Of a stretch of DNA of 64,000 bases, positions 1 through 8,718 are shown piece by piece. The first letter of the stretch is position 1. The number at the start of each line of letters is the position of its first letter. The notes under the pieces were generated by a model that made no database searches, was not told the origin of the DNA, and was given only the letters and a program-made list of their open reading frames with translations. The position numbers and the translations under genes were made by a program. Source of the stretch: DASWJZ01 sp963792885 (GTDB taxonomy: Bacteria; Pseudomonadota; Alphaproteobacteria; Rhizobiales; Afifellaceae); NCBI GenBank assembly GCA_963792885.1, contig CAWBXX010000001.1:744001-808000 (forward strand), in the 5' to 3' direction.

Positions 1-10
1 CAGCGCTCGG

Positions 11-1396
11 TCAGGGCCATAGCTGCGCTTCACCGAGGTCCCAGTAAAGACCGGCCATGATCGCCAGCCCCTCCTCCAAGATCTGACGCGGCACGTGCTC
101 GTCGGGGGCGTGCTGGGAGCAGCCGGGGTATGAGTGCGGCACCCAGATCGTCTTCATGCCGATCACCTCGGCGAAGATGTCGTTGGGCAGCGTGCCGCCG
201 AAGTTCGGCAGGATGGCCGGCGGCCGCCCAGTGGTTCGTTCCACCGACCGGGCGGCGCTTTGAACCCAGGGATCCTCTGGATCGAGGCGTGTCGCGCGGA
301 CCAGCGCCTGCTCGCCGAGCTGTGCCTCGACGTCGGCAAAGCCGTTGGTGTCGAGATGCCTGCGGAGCGCCGGCAGCACGTCTTCGGGCTCCACGTCAGC
401 GGTGAAGCGCAGCTGACATCGCGCCAGGGCGGATGGTGGGATGGCGCTCACCGGCACGGCCGGATCGCCAACGAGACAGGTAAGCATTTCGAACGAGCAC
501 CAGGCGAACACCTGCTCTGCGCGCGTCAGGCCCGGCTCGCCCCAATTGGGGTCGATCGTGGGACCTGTCGGATCGGGCTCCATCTCGCATCCCTTAAGGG
601 CACGCCGGATCGAGGGCAGGATTCCCTGCGGCGTCCAGCCCGGAACCTTGATCTGTCCGGTCGGCCCGACTATCGCGCCGATCGCATGGGCGAGCCGGAT
701 ACCGGGGTTTGAGAGGAGCCCGCCCCAGTTGCCCGAGTGATGCGCCCCGTCTCGCGCCCTGATCGACAGGATGATGTCGATCCCCGCGCGCGATCCCATG
801 AAGAGCGTCGGACGAGTCGCTGCAAGACGTGGTCCGTCGGACGCGACGAGGATGTCGGCCGCCAGCCGATCTCGGTGTGCCATCGCGAGCTCGCGCAGGC
901 CGGGGCAGCCGATCTCCTCACCCATGTCGATGAGAATCTTGGCATTGAAGCCGAGCGCCCCGCGCGCTTCCAGGACGGCCCTAAGCGCCTCCAGGTTCAC
1001 GGTGTGTTGGCCCTTGTTGTCGGCAACACCGCGGCCGTACCAGCGCTCGCCGACCTCCGTCAGGTCCCAGGGCGAGAGACCCTCCTGCCAAGCGTTCTCC
1101 TGTCCGTTCACCACATCGCCATGGGCGTAGATGAACACGGTGAGAGGCGCACCCGCTTCGTGCCGTTCGGCGAATAGGAAAGGCGATGGCGCAGTGGCCT
1201 CGTGAAGGAGCTCGGTTCGAAATCCCATCGCTTCGACCGCCGGCGCCATCTCCTCTTCAAGGTAGGCACGTAGCGTTGCTGCGCGCTCGGGTCGCCGGCT
1301 TTCAGTTGGCATTCTCACGCGTCGAGCGAGCACCTCTCGGAACGCCCCCGACTGGAACGATGCCGCCGCAAGGCCAATCGCGACCTCTCGGCTCAT
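11..1396 (-). CDS. M20 family metallopeptidase / deacylase
   Basis: A 461-residue zinc-dependent amidohydrolase of the M20 (ArgE/DapE/dipeptidase) family, expected to cleave an amide or peptide bond in the cytoplasm. The family metal ligands are visible: H92 and D94 in YAHGDVV, D126 in GRGVADNKG, the E160-E161 pair in MGEEIG and a late His in SQHAPDEH. The length is usual for M20 dipeptidase-like enzymes with a lid domain. The ATG at 1396 follows an AAGGAG ribosome binding site. It is transcribed away from the second M20 gene at 1563, with about 165 bases between them. With the nearby ArgH-like lyase and ABC importer, a role in opening an imported acylated amino acid or dipeptide is inferred. 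The substrate cannot be read from the sequence. Confidence 0.9.
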   Translation of the reverse strand: MSREVAIGLAAASFQSGAFREVLARRVRMPTESRRPERAATLRAYLEEEMAPAVEAMGFRTELLHEATAPSPFLFAERHEAGAPLTVFIYAHGDVVNGQENAWQEGLSPWDLTEVGERWYGRGVADNKGQHTVNLEALRAVLEARGALGFNAKILIDMGEEIGCPGLRELAMAHRDRLAADILVASDGPRLAATRPTLFMGSRAGIDIILSIRARDGAHHSGNWGGLLSNPGIRLAHAIGAIVGPTGQIKVPGWTPQGILPSIRRALKGCEMEPDPTGPTIDPNWGEPGLTRAEQVFAWCSFEMLTCLVGDPAVPVSAIPPSALARCQLRFTADVEPEDVLPALRRHLDTNGFADVEAQLGEQALVRATRLDPEDPWVQSAARSVERTTGRPPAILPNFGGTLPNDIFAEVIGMKTIWVPHSYPGCSQHAPDEHVPRQILEEGLAIMAGLYWDLGEAQLWP

Positions 1397-1562
1397 GATG
1401 GCACTCCTTCCCCTCGTTGCGTGAGACGTGTCGCCGCGCGGTGGGCGGGCCGCCTCGACATTCCGCGAAGCTGCTGCTTAACTCAAGCCTCCCATCTCTT
1501 CCGGACGCGCTCTCCGCATTGCGCGGCACGCCCGGCCGATGCCACAGAATTCCGGAGTCACC

Positions 1563-2714
1563 ATGGCGCTGCCCAACGTCGCGGAGCATCTCGCAAAGCT
1601 CGTGTCCTTTCCGACGATCAGCGCATCGTCGAACCTCGACCTCCTCGCCTACGTCGAGGAGACGGCTCGTCCTTACGGCGCGAAGTTCCGCCGGTTCCCC
1701 AACAAGGAAGGCGACAAGGCGAGCTTGCTTGTGACGATCGGGCCTGAGGTCGGCGGCGGCGTCGCGCTATCCGGCCACACCGACGTGGTCCCGACCGAGG
1801 GTCAGGCGTGGACCGGCGATCCGTGGACGCTCCGCGAGCACGACGGCCGGCTTGTCGGGCGCGGCGCGTCCGACATGAAGGGATTTCTCGCTTCCTGCCT
1901 CGCGGCATTGCCGGAGATGGCGAAAGCCCCGCTCTCACGCCCCATCCATCTCGCCTTTTCCTACGATGAGGAGGTGGGCTGCAAGGGCGTGCACGAGATG
2001 GCCGAGTGGCTCGGAGCGTCCGAGCTGAAGCCGCGCCTGGCGATTGTCGGCGAGTCGAGCGAGATGGGTGTTGTCGCCGCACACAAGGGGGGGCTCATCG
2101 GTTGGGCGACCGTGCGCGGCAAGCCGGGACATTCCTCGCAGCCGGACAAGTACGTCAACGCCGTGATGGTCGCGGCCGAGCTGATCGTAGAGATCAACCG
2201 CATCCGCGCCGACATGCGGGCCGGTCCGACGGTCGAGGGCATCGAGCCGCCCTATTCGACGATCCAGGTCAACCAGGTCTCGGGCGGCCTGCACGGCAAC
2301 ATCGTGGCGGAGGAATGCCGCTTCTTCTGGGAGATGCGCATCATCCCGGGCGAAAGCGACTTCGCCGTGCTGGAGCGCATCGAAACATTCGCGCGCGAGA
2401 AGCTGGAGCCTGCGATGAAGGCCGTCGACCCAAAGACGGGGATCTCGATCGACGTTCAGTCGCGCATTCCGCCCTTGAGGCGCAACGAAGATACTTCCAT
2501 CGAGGCGGAGATGCTGGCGTTGACCGGCGCCGACCACGTACGCATAGTCCCTTATGGAACGGAGGCCGGCATCTTCCAGAACGCTGGCATTCCCTCCATC
2601 ATCGTCGGGCCCGGCACGACCAGCCAAGCGCATCAGCCGGACGAAGCGATCCCGCGCGCGCAGCTCGACCGCTGCGTGGCGTTCCTCGGCAAGGTTGCCG
2701 AGACGTGCCGGTAG
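1563..2714 (+). CDS. argE: Acetylornithine deacetylase (ArgE)-type M20 enzyme
   Basis: A 383-residue member of the ArgE/DapE branch of M20 amidohydrolases, which remove an acyl group from an amino acid nitrogen. Metal-binding motifs are intact: H72 and D74 in SGHTDVVP, D104 in GRGASDMKG, E136-E137 in YDEEVGC, and a C-terminal SQAHQPDE with the last His. The ATG at 1563 is preferred over the in-frame ATG at 1539 because GGAG lies 5 bases upstream of it and conserved sequence begins there. It converges on the ABC ATPase gene. Its position in a transport locus, beside a second M20 gene and an atypical ArgH, suggests a catabolic paralogue rather than the arginine biosynthesis enzyme. The symbol names the family only. 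Confidence 0.85.
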   Translation: MALPNVAEHLAKLVSFPTISASSNLDLLAYVEETARPYGAKFRRFPNKEGDKASLLVTIGPEVGGGVALSGHTDVVPTEGQAWTGDPWTLREHDGRLVGRGASDMKGFLASCLAALPEMAKAPLSRPIHLAFSYDEEVGCKGVHEMAEWLGASELKPRLAIVGESSEMGVVAAHKGGLIGWATVRGKPGHSSQPDKYVNAVMVAAELIVEINRIRADMRAGPTVEGIEPPYSTIQVNQVSGGLHGNIVAEECRFFWEMRIIPGESDFAVLERIETFAREKLEPAMKAVDPKTGISIDVQSRIPPLRRNEDTSIEAEMLALTGADHVRIVPYGTEAGIFQNAGIPSIIVGPGTTSQAHQPDEAIPRAQLDRCVAFLGKVAETCR

Positions 2715-2854
2715 CGATTTGTTGGGCGTCTAGCTTCGACAGGCTGATGACGGCCTTGGGGTCAGGGCGAGACTCTCGCGTTGCGGACGTAGCGTGGACG
2801 ACTACCCACCTCGCATTCTGAGCCGAAGCAGACATCTTCCAGGCAACGGCACGA

Positions 2855-3938
2855 TCAAGCTAAAGCCTGCTCGGTCTCGGCATCGAACACATGCAGCGAA
2901 CTTTGCGGCGCGACAAGCGTGACCGATGCACCGACCGGCGGCGGCTGCCGCCCGCCCGCCTTGGCGATGAGCTCGCGGCCGCCCGCTTCGGCGTAGACCA
3001 GGACATCCGGCCCGAGCGGCTCGACGACGGATACCTTTCCTATCAGGCGGAACGAGTCGAGCTTCGGAGTCATCGGCCACGACAAGATCATCTGGCCTAA
3101 CGCCGAGAATCACCTGATCACCGGCGCTCAGGCGCCCCGCCAACGATGCGGGCAGGTGTGTGGACCCGATTCCGGGAAGCGCGATCGTCCCATCGTGCCC
3201 GACCGTGCCTGGCAGAAGGTTCATCGACGGGCTGCCGATGAACTGTGCGACGAAGACATTCGCCGGCCTCTGGTACACTTCCGTCGGTGTGCCGCTTTGC
3301 TGGATGCGGCCGTCCCGCATCACCACGATTCGATTCGCGAGGGTCATCGCCTCGATCTGATCGTGAGTGACGTAGATGATGGTCGTGCCTAGCTTCTGAT
3401 GCAGCTTCTTGATCTCCAGACGCATCTGCGTGCGGAGCTGCGCGTCGAGATTGGAAAGCGGCTCGTCGAAGAGAAACACCGCCGGGTTCCGAACCATCGC
3501 GCGCCCGATCGCGACCCGCTGGCGTTGGCCGCCGGAAAGCTGCGCGGGCCTCCGATCGAGAAGCTCGGTCAGATCGAGGATACCGGCCGCCTCGCGGATT
3601 CGCCGGTCCTTCTCTGCCTTGTCGAGATTGGCGGAGTAGAGCCCGAACCCGATGTTCTGGCGCACGCTCATATGCGGGTAGATCGCGTAGTTCTGGAACA
3701 CCATCGCGATGTTCCGGTTCTTCGGCTCAAGGTTGTTGACGACGCGTCCCCCAATCGCGATCTCGCCGGCCGAAATTTCTTCCAGACCGGCGATCATCCT
3801 GAGTGTCGTCGACTTTCCGCAGCCGGACGGGCCGACGAGGACGACGAATTCACCGTCCCCCACATCAAGGTCGATGCCGTGAAGAACCTTGACCTTGCCG
3901 TAGCCCTTTTCGAGGTTGCGGAGGGAGACGGGTGCCAT
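2855..3938 (-). CDS. CUT1-type ABC transporter ATP-binding protein (UgpC/MsmX-like), frameshifted
   Basis: The ATPase of the import operon. The first roughly 290 residues contain Walker A GPSGCGKST (about residues 36-44), the LSGGQ signature, Walker B FLFDEP and the D-loop SNLDAQ, followed by the start of the TOBE regulatory region. Near position 3053 the frame changes: after GVRPDDLVVADDSEAR the conserved FRLIGKVSVVEPLGPDV continues in the next frame and ends at a TAG at 2855. Removing one base (an extra C near 3053) restores a protein of about 360 residues, the normal family length. Read without correction the gene runs on to 2802 with an unrelated tail. It is the last gene of the operon starting at 8542, just downstream of the ArgH-like gene. 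Confidence 0.88.
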
Positions 3939-3952
3939 GCGCGCCCCGCTCC

Positions 3953-5461
3953 TCAGGCCGACGCCAGCTTGGCAAAGGCGGCGACAAGCGCCTGCTTTGC
4001 CACTGCCTCGCGCTCGGCGTCTTCCGCGGCGCGAGCGCTAAGAGCTTCGAGCGCGGTATGGTAGCGCATCAGCGCGGCGTCGAGTGCGGCCGGAGCCGGC
4101 CCGCCAAGCCGGTTGCGCACGGCGACGAAGTGCTCAGGCGAAATGATCTCGCGAAACGTGTCCGCCGAGATCGATGTGGCGCGTCCCGCAAGCGACTCGA
4201 ATGCAGCGCAGAAGACATCATAGCTGTCGCCGAGACCTTTGCCCCGGCCGATCGCCTCGCGCGCAACAGTGGCGGCAATTTCGTGCGCTTGCCGGAACGA
4301 GAGGCCTTCGCGCCTAACTACGCTGTCGGCGAGCTCGGTCACCGTGATGCATGCCGCATCGATGTTCCGATGCACACGCGCAGCGTCAACGGAAATGCCG
4401 GAGAGCAGGGCGCGGAACAGCGAAAGCACGCGACCGCCGCTGTCGAACGCCGCATATCCGGCTACCTGCACCTCGCCCTCGGAGTCGTTCATGTCCGTGA
4501 ACGGCGTGTTGTGCATCACGCCGACGATCGTGTCGGCGCGGCCGACGGTGAGCGACGCGAGCAGGCGCAGGTGCTCGATCGGAACGGGGTTGCGCTTCTG
4601 CGGCATGATGGACGAGATCTGCACGAATGCATCCGACACGTGGAGTTGCCCGACTTCGAACGCCGTCCAGAACTGCAGGTCCTGGATGACGCGGCCAAGA
4701 TGCAGGCAGATGAGCTTCACCGCCGAATAGGTCGCCGTCACGTAGTCGACGCAGGCGATCGACGCATAGGAGTTCTCGGTCGGCGCGGCGAAACCAAGAA
4801 GCTCTGCGACACGGCCGCGATCGATCGGAAATCCCGTGGTCGTAATGGCGGCGGCGCCCATCGGCGAGCGGTCGACCACGATCCTCGCTGCCGCCAAGCG
4901 CTCGAGGTCGCGAAGCAGAACCTCGACGACCGCGGCGATGTAGTGCCCGAAGGTGGAGGGCTGCGCCGGCTGGCCGTGCGTGTAGGCGACGATAATGGTC
5001 CCGCGCTCGGCTCCCGCCTTGTCGATCATGGCCTCGGCAAGAGCCCGCCCTTCCTCGGCGAGGCAGTCGATCTTCGCCTTCAGCGAAAGGCGGAAGATCG
5101 TGTGGTCCATGTCGTTGCGGCTGCGGCCGGTGTGGAGCCGACCGGCGAGGTCGATGCCGAGAAGGCGGATCAGCTCGGCTTCGACATGAAAGAAGAAATC
5201 CTCGACATCGCCCGTGTAGTCGACCTTCGAGAGATCCTGAGCGTCCACCTCGCGAAGCGCGCCTGCGATCGCCTTCGCCTGTTCCTGCGTGAGGATGCCC
5301 GTTTCGGCGAGCATGACGAGATGCGCACGGTTGATGCCGCGCAAATGGTCGGCGAAATGCGCCTTCGCGCCTTCGAAGAGCGGCTTCAGGACGGTGTCCT
5401 TGTAGACAGGATCGGGGAATCGATCCGGATCGGACGAGGCGGGATCTGACGCGCTCGCCAC
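3953..5461 (-). CDS. ArgH-like C-N lyase of the fumarase/aspartase superfamily
   Basis: A 502-residue lyase of the argininosuccinate lyase branch. Superfamily motifs are present: TGRSRND (residues 111-117), THGQPAQPS (161-169) and the mobile-loop signature SSIMPQKRNP (283-292) with the catalytic Ser. The N-terminus lacks the WGGRF start typical of biosynthetic ArgH and instead reads RFPDPVYKDTVLKPLFEG. From memory this resembles the ArgH relative EDDS lyase of Chelativorans, which removes fumarate from an N-succinyl diamine. The gene lies inside an ABC importer operon between the ATPase and the inner permease. Catabolic cleavage of an imported N-substituted aspartate is therefore inferred. 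Argininosuccinate remains possible as substrate. Confidence 0.82.
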   Translation of the reverse strand: MASASDPASSDPDRFPDPVYKDTVLKPLFEGAKAHFADHLRGINRAHLVMLAETGILTQEQAKAIAGALREVDAQDLSKVDYTGDVEDFFFHVEAELIRLLGIDLAGRLHTGRSRNDMDHTIFRLSLKAKIDCLAEEGRALAEAMIDKAGAERGTIIVAYTHGQPAQPSTFGHYIAAVVEVLLRDLERLAAARIVVDRSPMGAAAITTTGFPIDRGRVAELLGFAAPTENSYASIACVDYVTATYSAVKLICLHLGRVIQDLQFWTAFEVGQLHVSDAFVQISSIMPQKRNPVPIEHLRLLASLTVGRADTIVGVMHNTPFTDMNDSEGEVQVAGYAAFDSGGRVLSLFRALLSGISVDAARVHRNIDAACITVTELADSVVRREGLSFRQAHEIAATVAREAIGRGKGLGDSYDVFCAAFESLAGRATSISADTFREIISPEHFVAVRNRLGGPAPAALDAALMRYHTALEALSARAAEDAEREAVAKQALVAAFAKLASA

Positions 5462-5467
5462 CAGAGC

Positions 5468-6337
5468 TCATCCCTTCAGCCCGGCGAGCACGACGCCGCG
5501 CACGATGAAGCGCTGCAGAACCAGGAACACGACGAGGGTCGGGATCGTGGCGAGGCTTGCACCCGTCATGATCTTCTCCCACTGGATCGAGGCCTCGACG
5601 GAGAAGCTCGAGATGCCGACCGGCAGCGTGTAGAGGTTCTTGTTGGTGGTCACGATCAAAGGCCAGATGAAGGCGGTCCAGTTGCCGAGAAAGGTGAAGA
5701 TCGCCAGCGCCGAGATCGCCGGCGTCACCAGCGGCACCGCCACCTTCCACCAGATGGCGAATTCGTTCAGCCCGTCGATGCGCGCGGCCTCGAGGAAATC
5801 GTCGGGCACGGTCTCGAAGAACTGCTTCATCAGGAACGTGCCGAAGGCGGTCATCATGCCCGGGAACATGATCCCCCAATAGCTGTCGAGCCAGCCGAAA
5901 TCGCGCGCCATCAGGTACCATGGGATGACCAGCATCTCGGTCGGGATCATCAAGGTCGATAAAATGCCGATGAAGACCAGGTAGCGGCCGCGGAAGGTGA
6001 ACTTCGCCAGCGTGTACCCGACGAGCGAATCGAAGAACACGTTCGACAGACACACGGACGTCGCGACGACGAAGGAGTTGACGAACCAGCGCAGGAAGCG
6101 CCCGTCGGCAAGCACGTCGACATAGTTCTGAAGCGTCGGTTCGGCGGGAATGAGGCGAAGATCGTAGACCTGCGACGCGTCCTTCAGCGAGGTCGAGAGC
6201 ATGAAGATGATCGGGGTGACCATGACGATCCCGCCGATGAAGAGAAGCGTCCAGGCGACCACGCGGCCCGGGCGGGGCGCTCGCATGGAAAGAACCGCGG
6301 CTCGGGGCGGCGCAATCGCGGCGACATCAGCGGCCAT
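5468..6337 (-). CDS. Carbohydrate-type ABC transporter permease (MalG-like)
   Basis: A 289-residue inner-membrane permease with about six hydrophobic segments. It carries the EAA loop EAARIDGLNEFAIWWKVAVP that docks on the ATPase, and the family-typical C-terminus ending in RFIVRGVVLAGLKG. The ATG at 6337 (start MAADVAAI) lies 2 bases after the stop codon of the upstream permease, which indicates translational coupling. A longer in-frame opening upstream is only the shadow of that permease. With the gene at 6340 it forms the channel of the importer served by the binding protein at 7281. Confidence 0.93.
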   Translation of the reverse strand: MAADVAAIAPPRAAVLSMRAPRPGRVVAWTLLFIGGIVMVTPIIFMLSTSLKDASQVYDLRLIPAEPTLQNYVDVLADGRFLRWFVNSFVVATSVCLSNVFFDSLVGYTLAKFTFRGRYLVFIGILSTLMIPTEMLVIPWYLMARDFGWLDSYWGIMFPGMMTAFGTFLMKQFFETVPDDFLEAARIDGLNEFAIWWKVAVPLVTPAISALAIFTFLGNWTAFIWPLIVTTNKNLYTLPVGISSFSVEASIQWEKIMTGASLATIPTLVVFLVLQRFIVRGVVLAGLKG

Positions 6338-6339
6338 GA

Positions 6340-7284
6340 TCAGCGATCCCTCAGGATGCGAAGCTGCACGAGCGAGACGGCCAGGAGGATCAGGAACAAG
6401 ACTACCGTCTGTGCCGCTGCGTAGCCCATGTCGAAGGAGGAGAAGGCGGTCTGGTAGATCATCAGGACCAGCGGCTTGGTGGCGTTCAGCGGTCCGCCCG
6501 GATCGTTCGTGGTCATGTTGTAGACCTGGTCGAAGATGCGCAGAAACCCGATCGAGGAGAACACGACAAGGAAGACGATCGTCGGCTTGAGCAACGGGAT
6601 GGTGATGCGCGTGAGGATCCCCCATCCGGAGACGCCGTCGATCCGCGCCGCCTCGTAATAGGTCTGCGGGATCGCCCGCAGCCCGGCCATGAAGATCACG
6701 ATCTGGAAGCCGAGGCCGGCCCACACCGCCGCGGCAAGCACCGAGGGCAACGCCTGTGTGGTGGAGCGCAGAAACGGCTGCGCCGGCAGGCCGAGGTGGC
6801 TCAGCACGTTGTTGATGAAGCCGATCGGGATCGGCTGGTAGAACCAGCGCCACACCCAGGCGAGCGCCGCCGCCGTCGTCAGGAAGGGCAGAAAGTAGAG
6901 CGCCCGGATGAAGCCGTGCAGGAAACGTATCTTCTCCAGCTCGAAGGCGATGATGAAGGAGAGCAGCAGACTGACCGGCGTGCCTATGATGAGATAGGCG
7001 AAGGTATTGCGGAACACCTTCCAGAAGACCGGATCGTGGTAGAGCTTGATGTAGTTCCGGAAGCCAACGAAATGCGCCGGCCTCAGGAGATTCCAGTTGG
7101 TGAATGACAGCCACATGGCGTCCGCCGTCGGCCAGAACCGGATGACGACGTAGAACGCGATCGGCAGCGCGAGGAAAAGCCACGCCCATACCACCTGCTT
7201 CTGGTGGATGGTCAGCCGATTCCAGACGCGGCCTAAGCCGGCCGCGTCTTCATGCCGCTCGACGGCCGCCAAGCCGCTGCTCAC
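6340..7284 (-). CDS. Carbohydrate-type ABC transporter permease (MalF/UgpA-like)
   Basis: A 314-residue permease with six predicted membrane helices. The first helix follows a charged N-terminus (about residues 31-52), and the EAA loop is EAARIDGVSGWGILTRITIP. The sequence PGGPLNAT in the last periplasmic loop is typical of the MalF-type partner of CUT1 systems. Its start overlaps the stop of the binding-protein gene by 4 bases (ATGA). It pairs with the permease at 5468. Confidence 0.93.
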   Translation of the reverse strand: MSSGLAAVERHEDAAGLGRVWNRLTIHQKQVVWAWLFLALPIAFYVVIRFWPTADAMWLSFTNWNLLRPAHFVGFRNYIKLYHDPVFWKVFRNTFAYLIIGTPVSLLLSFIIAFELEKIRFLHGFIRALYFLPFLTTAAALAWVWRWFYQPIPIGFINNVLSHLGLPAQPFLRSTTQALPSVLAAAVWAGLGFQIVIFMAGLRAIPQTYYEAARIDGVSGWGILTRITIPLLKPTIVFLVVFSSIGFLRIFDQVYNMTTNDPGGPLNATKPLVLMIYQTAFSSFDMGYAAAQTVVLFLILLAVSLVQLRILRDR

Positions 7285-8542
7285 ATGTGGTGGTCGTCGA
7301 GGATCTGCTGCTCGGCGGCCGCGGCCTCGTCGAGCGATGCCTTTGGATCCTGGTTCTCCAGAATGATCCGGTTGACCATGTCGATCGCGACCTGCCGCTG
7401 GGCGGATTCGTCGACGAACAAGGTCGTGTGCCCGTACTGCAGACCTTTGAGGAACGGGCCGTAGATCGGATCCTTCGTGTTCTCGTCGGTCAGCGCGAGC
7501 TCAGGCTTCGCCGGCAGCTCGCCGACCGTCTTCAGCCAGATCTGCATCGCCTCGGGCGACGTGACGTAGGCCAGGAACTTCTCCGCCGCCGCGAGCTTCT
7601 CGCCGCTCGAGTTCGCCGCGAGCCCGTTCACCCAGTAGCTCACATAGTTGCTCTTGATCCCGTCCTTTTCGGGCAGCTCTGCGACTCCCCACTCGAAGTC
7701 CTTGATTTGCGAGAACGAGCCGAGGCGGAACGAACCGTCGATGACCATCGCCGCGCGACCGCCTTTGAACGCGGCCTGCGCCTCATCCATGAAGCCGCTC
7801 TGGCCGACCTTGTGGACGGTCGTCAGGTCGGTGTACCACTTCAGCGCCGCAAGGCCGTGCTCGTCGTCGTAGGTCACCTTGGTGTAGTCGTCGTTGTAGG
7901 GCACGCCGCCGAATTGGCGCAGAAGCACCTCGCGCCACCATTGATGGTCCTGCGCGCCCATGTCGACCGCCAGACCCTCCGATGTGATGTTGCCGCTTGA
8001 ATCGTGCTGGGCGGTCTTCACCGCCGCGTCGACGAGCGCGTCGAGCGTCGTCGGGGGGCTATTCGGGTCCAGCCCGGCGTCCTGGAAGATCTTCTTGTTG
8101 TAGAAGAGGGCGAGCGAGCGCACGGCCGTCGGAAGCCCCCAATACTCGCCGTCGGCCTTCATCGCCGAGATGATGGGGAAGAACTCCTTCTCGATCTGCC
8201 CGTGCGGAAACGCGTCCTGCGGCAGCGGCTGAATCAGCTTCCCGGTTTTGAAGTTGTCGAGCCAGCCATAGTAGAACTGCACGACATCCGGGCCCTGGCC
8301 TGCGGTGATCGCGGCGGCGACTTTCGTCTGATAGTCGGCGTAGGGAAAGGTTGTCTGCGTTACTGTAATATCGGGATTGGCTTTTTCGAAGTTCGCGATG
8401 AGCTGGTCCATCGCCTTGATGCGCGCGTCGAAGACATATTGCCAATACTGGATTTCCACGGCACCCGCTTGAGGAATTCCTCCCAGGAGCAGAGGGATCG
8501 ACAGCGACGCCGCTCGGACGCCTGCACAAATATCCTGATCAT
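7281..8542 (-). CDS. Extracellular solute-binding protein (CUT1 family), signal peptide frameshifted
   Basis: Periplasmic receptor of the importer. The mature part starts at VEIQYWQYVFDAR and shows the family-1 solute-binding fold pattern, such as GPDVVQFYYGWLDN, YWGLPTAVRSLALFYN and WWREVLLRQFGG. No start codon in this frame fits. The ATG at 8542 sits behind GGAGG and reads MIRIF in another frame. Adding one T to the TTT run near 8528 joins it to CAGVRAASLSIPLLLGGIPQAGA, a good signal peptide. The gene as assembled is therefore frameshifted within its signal sequence, probably a homopolymer error. It is the first gene of the operon and is divergent from the PIG-L gene. Confidence 0.87.
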
Positions 8543-8594
8543 TTCGTCGTCCTCCAGGGATCCGGACGGCCCCTGAACTGCGTCCTCTGCCACG

Positions 8595-8623
8595 ATAGTT
8601 TGCCACCTCCTGGACCTTGTCAA
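8595..8623 (-). promoter_or_regulatory. Putative sigma-70-type promoter of the importer operon
   Basis: On the minus strand TTGACA (8623-8618) is followed after 17 bases by AACTAT (8600-8595). The -35 is perfect and the -10 weak. It would place transcription start about 45 bases before the ATG at 8542. This is pattern inference only. Confidence 0.4.
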
Positions 8624-8718
8624 CACAACCCGAGAGCGCCGCGTCGGTCGCAGTCGGAAGGGTTGCGCCTTGCTGAGCGCGATGCTCATTTCGCGTCACG
8701 ATCCGCACCGACGGGAGA

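Noticed and set aside
3932..5449. Long open frame of about 505 codons on the plus strand opposite the ArgH-like gene
   Set aside because: It mirrors the ArgH-like reading frame on the other strand, is rich in Arg and His without any domain, and the ArgH signature is unmistakable. It is a high-GC shadow.
5468..7189. Apparent 573-residue reading for the second importer permease
   Set aside because: The first 284 codons are the shadow of the upstream permease gene; permease sequence begins at the ATG at 6337.
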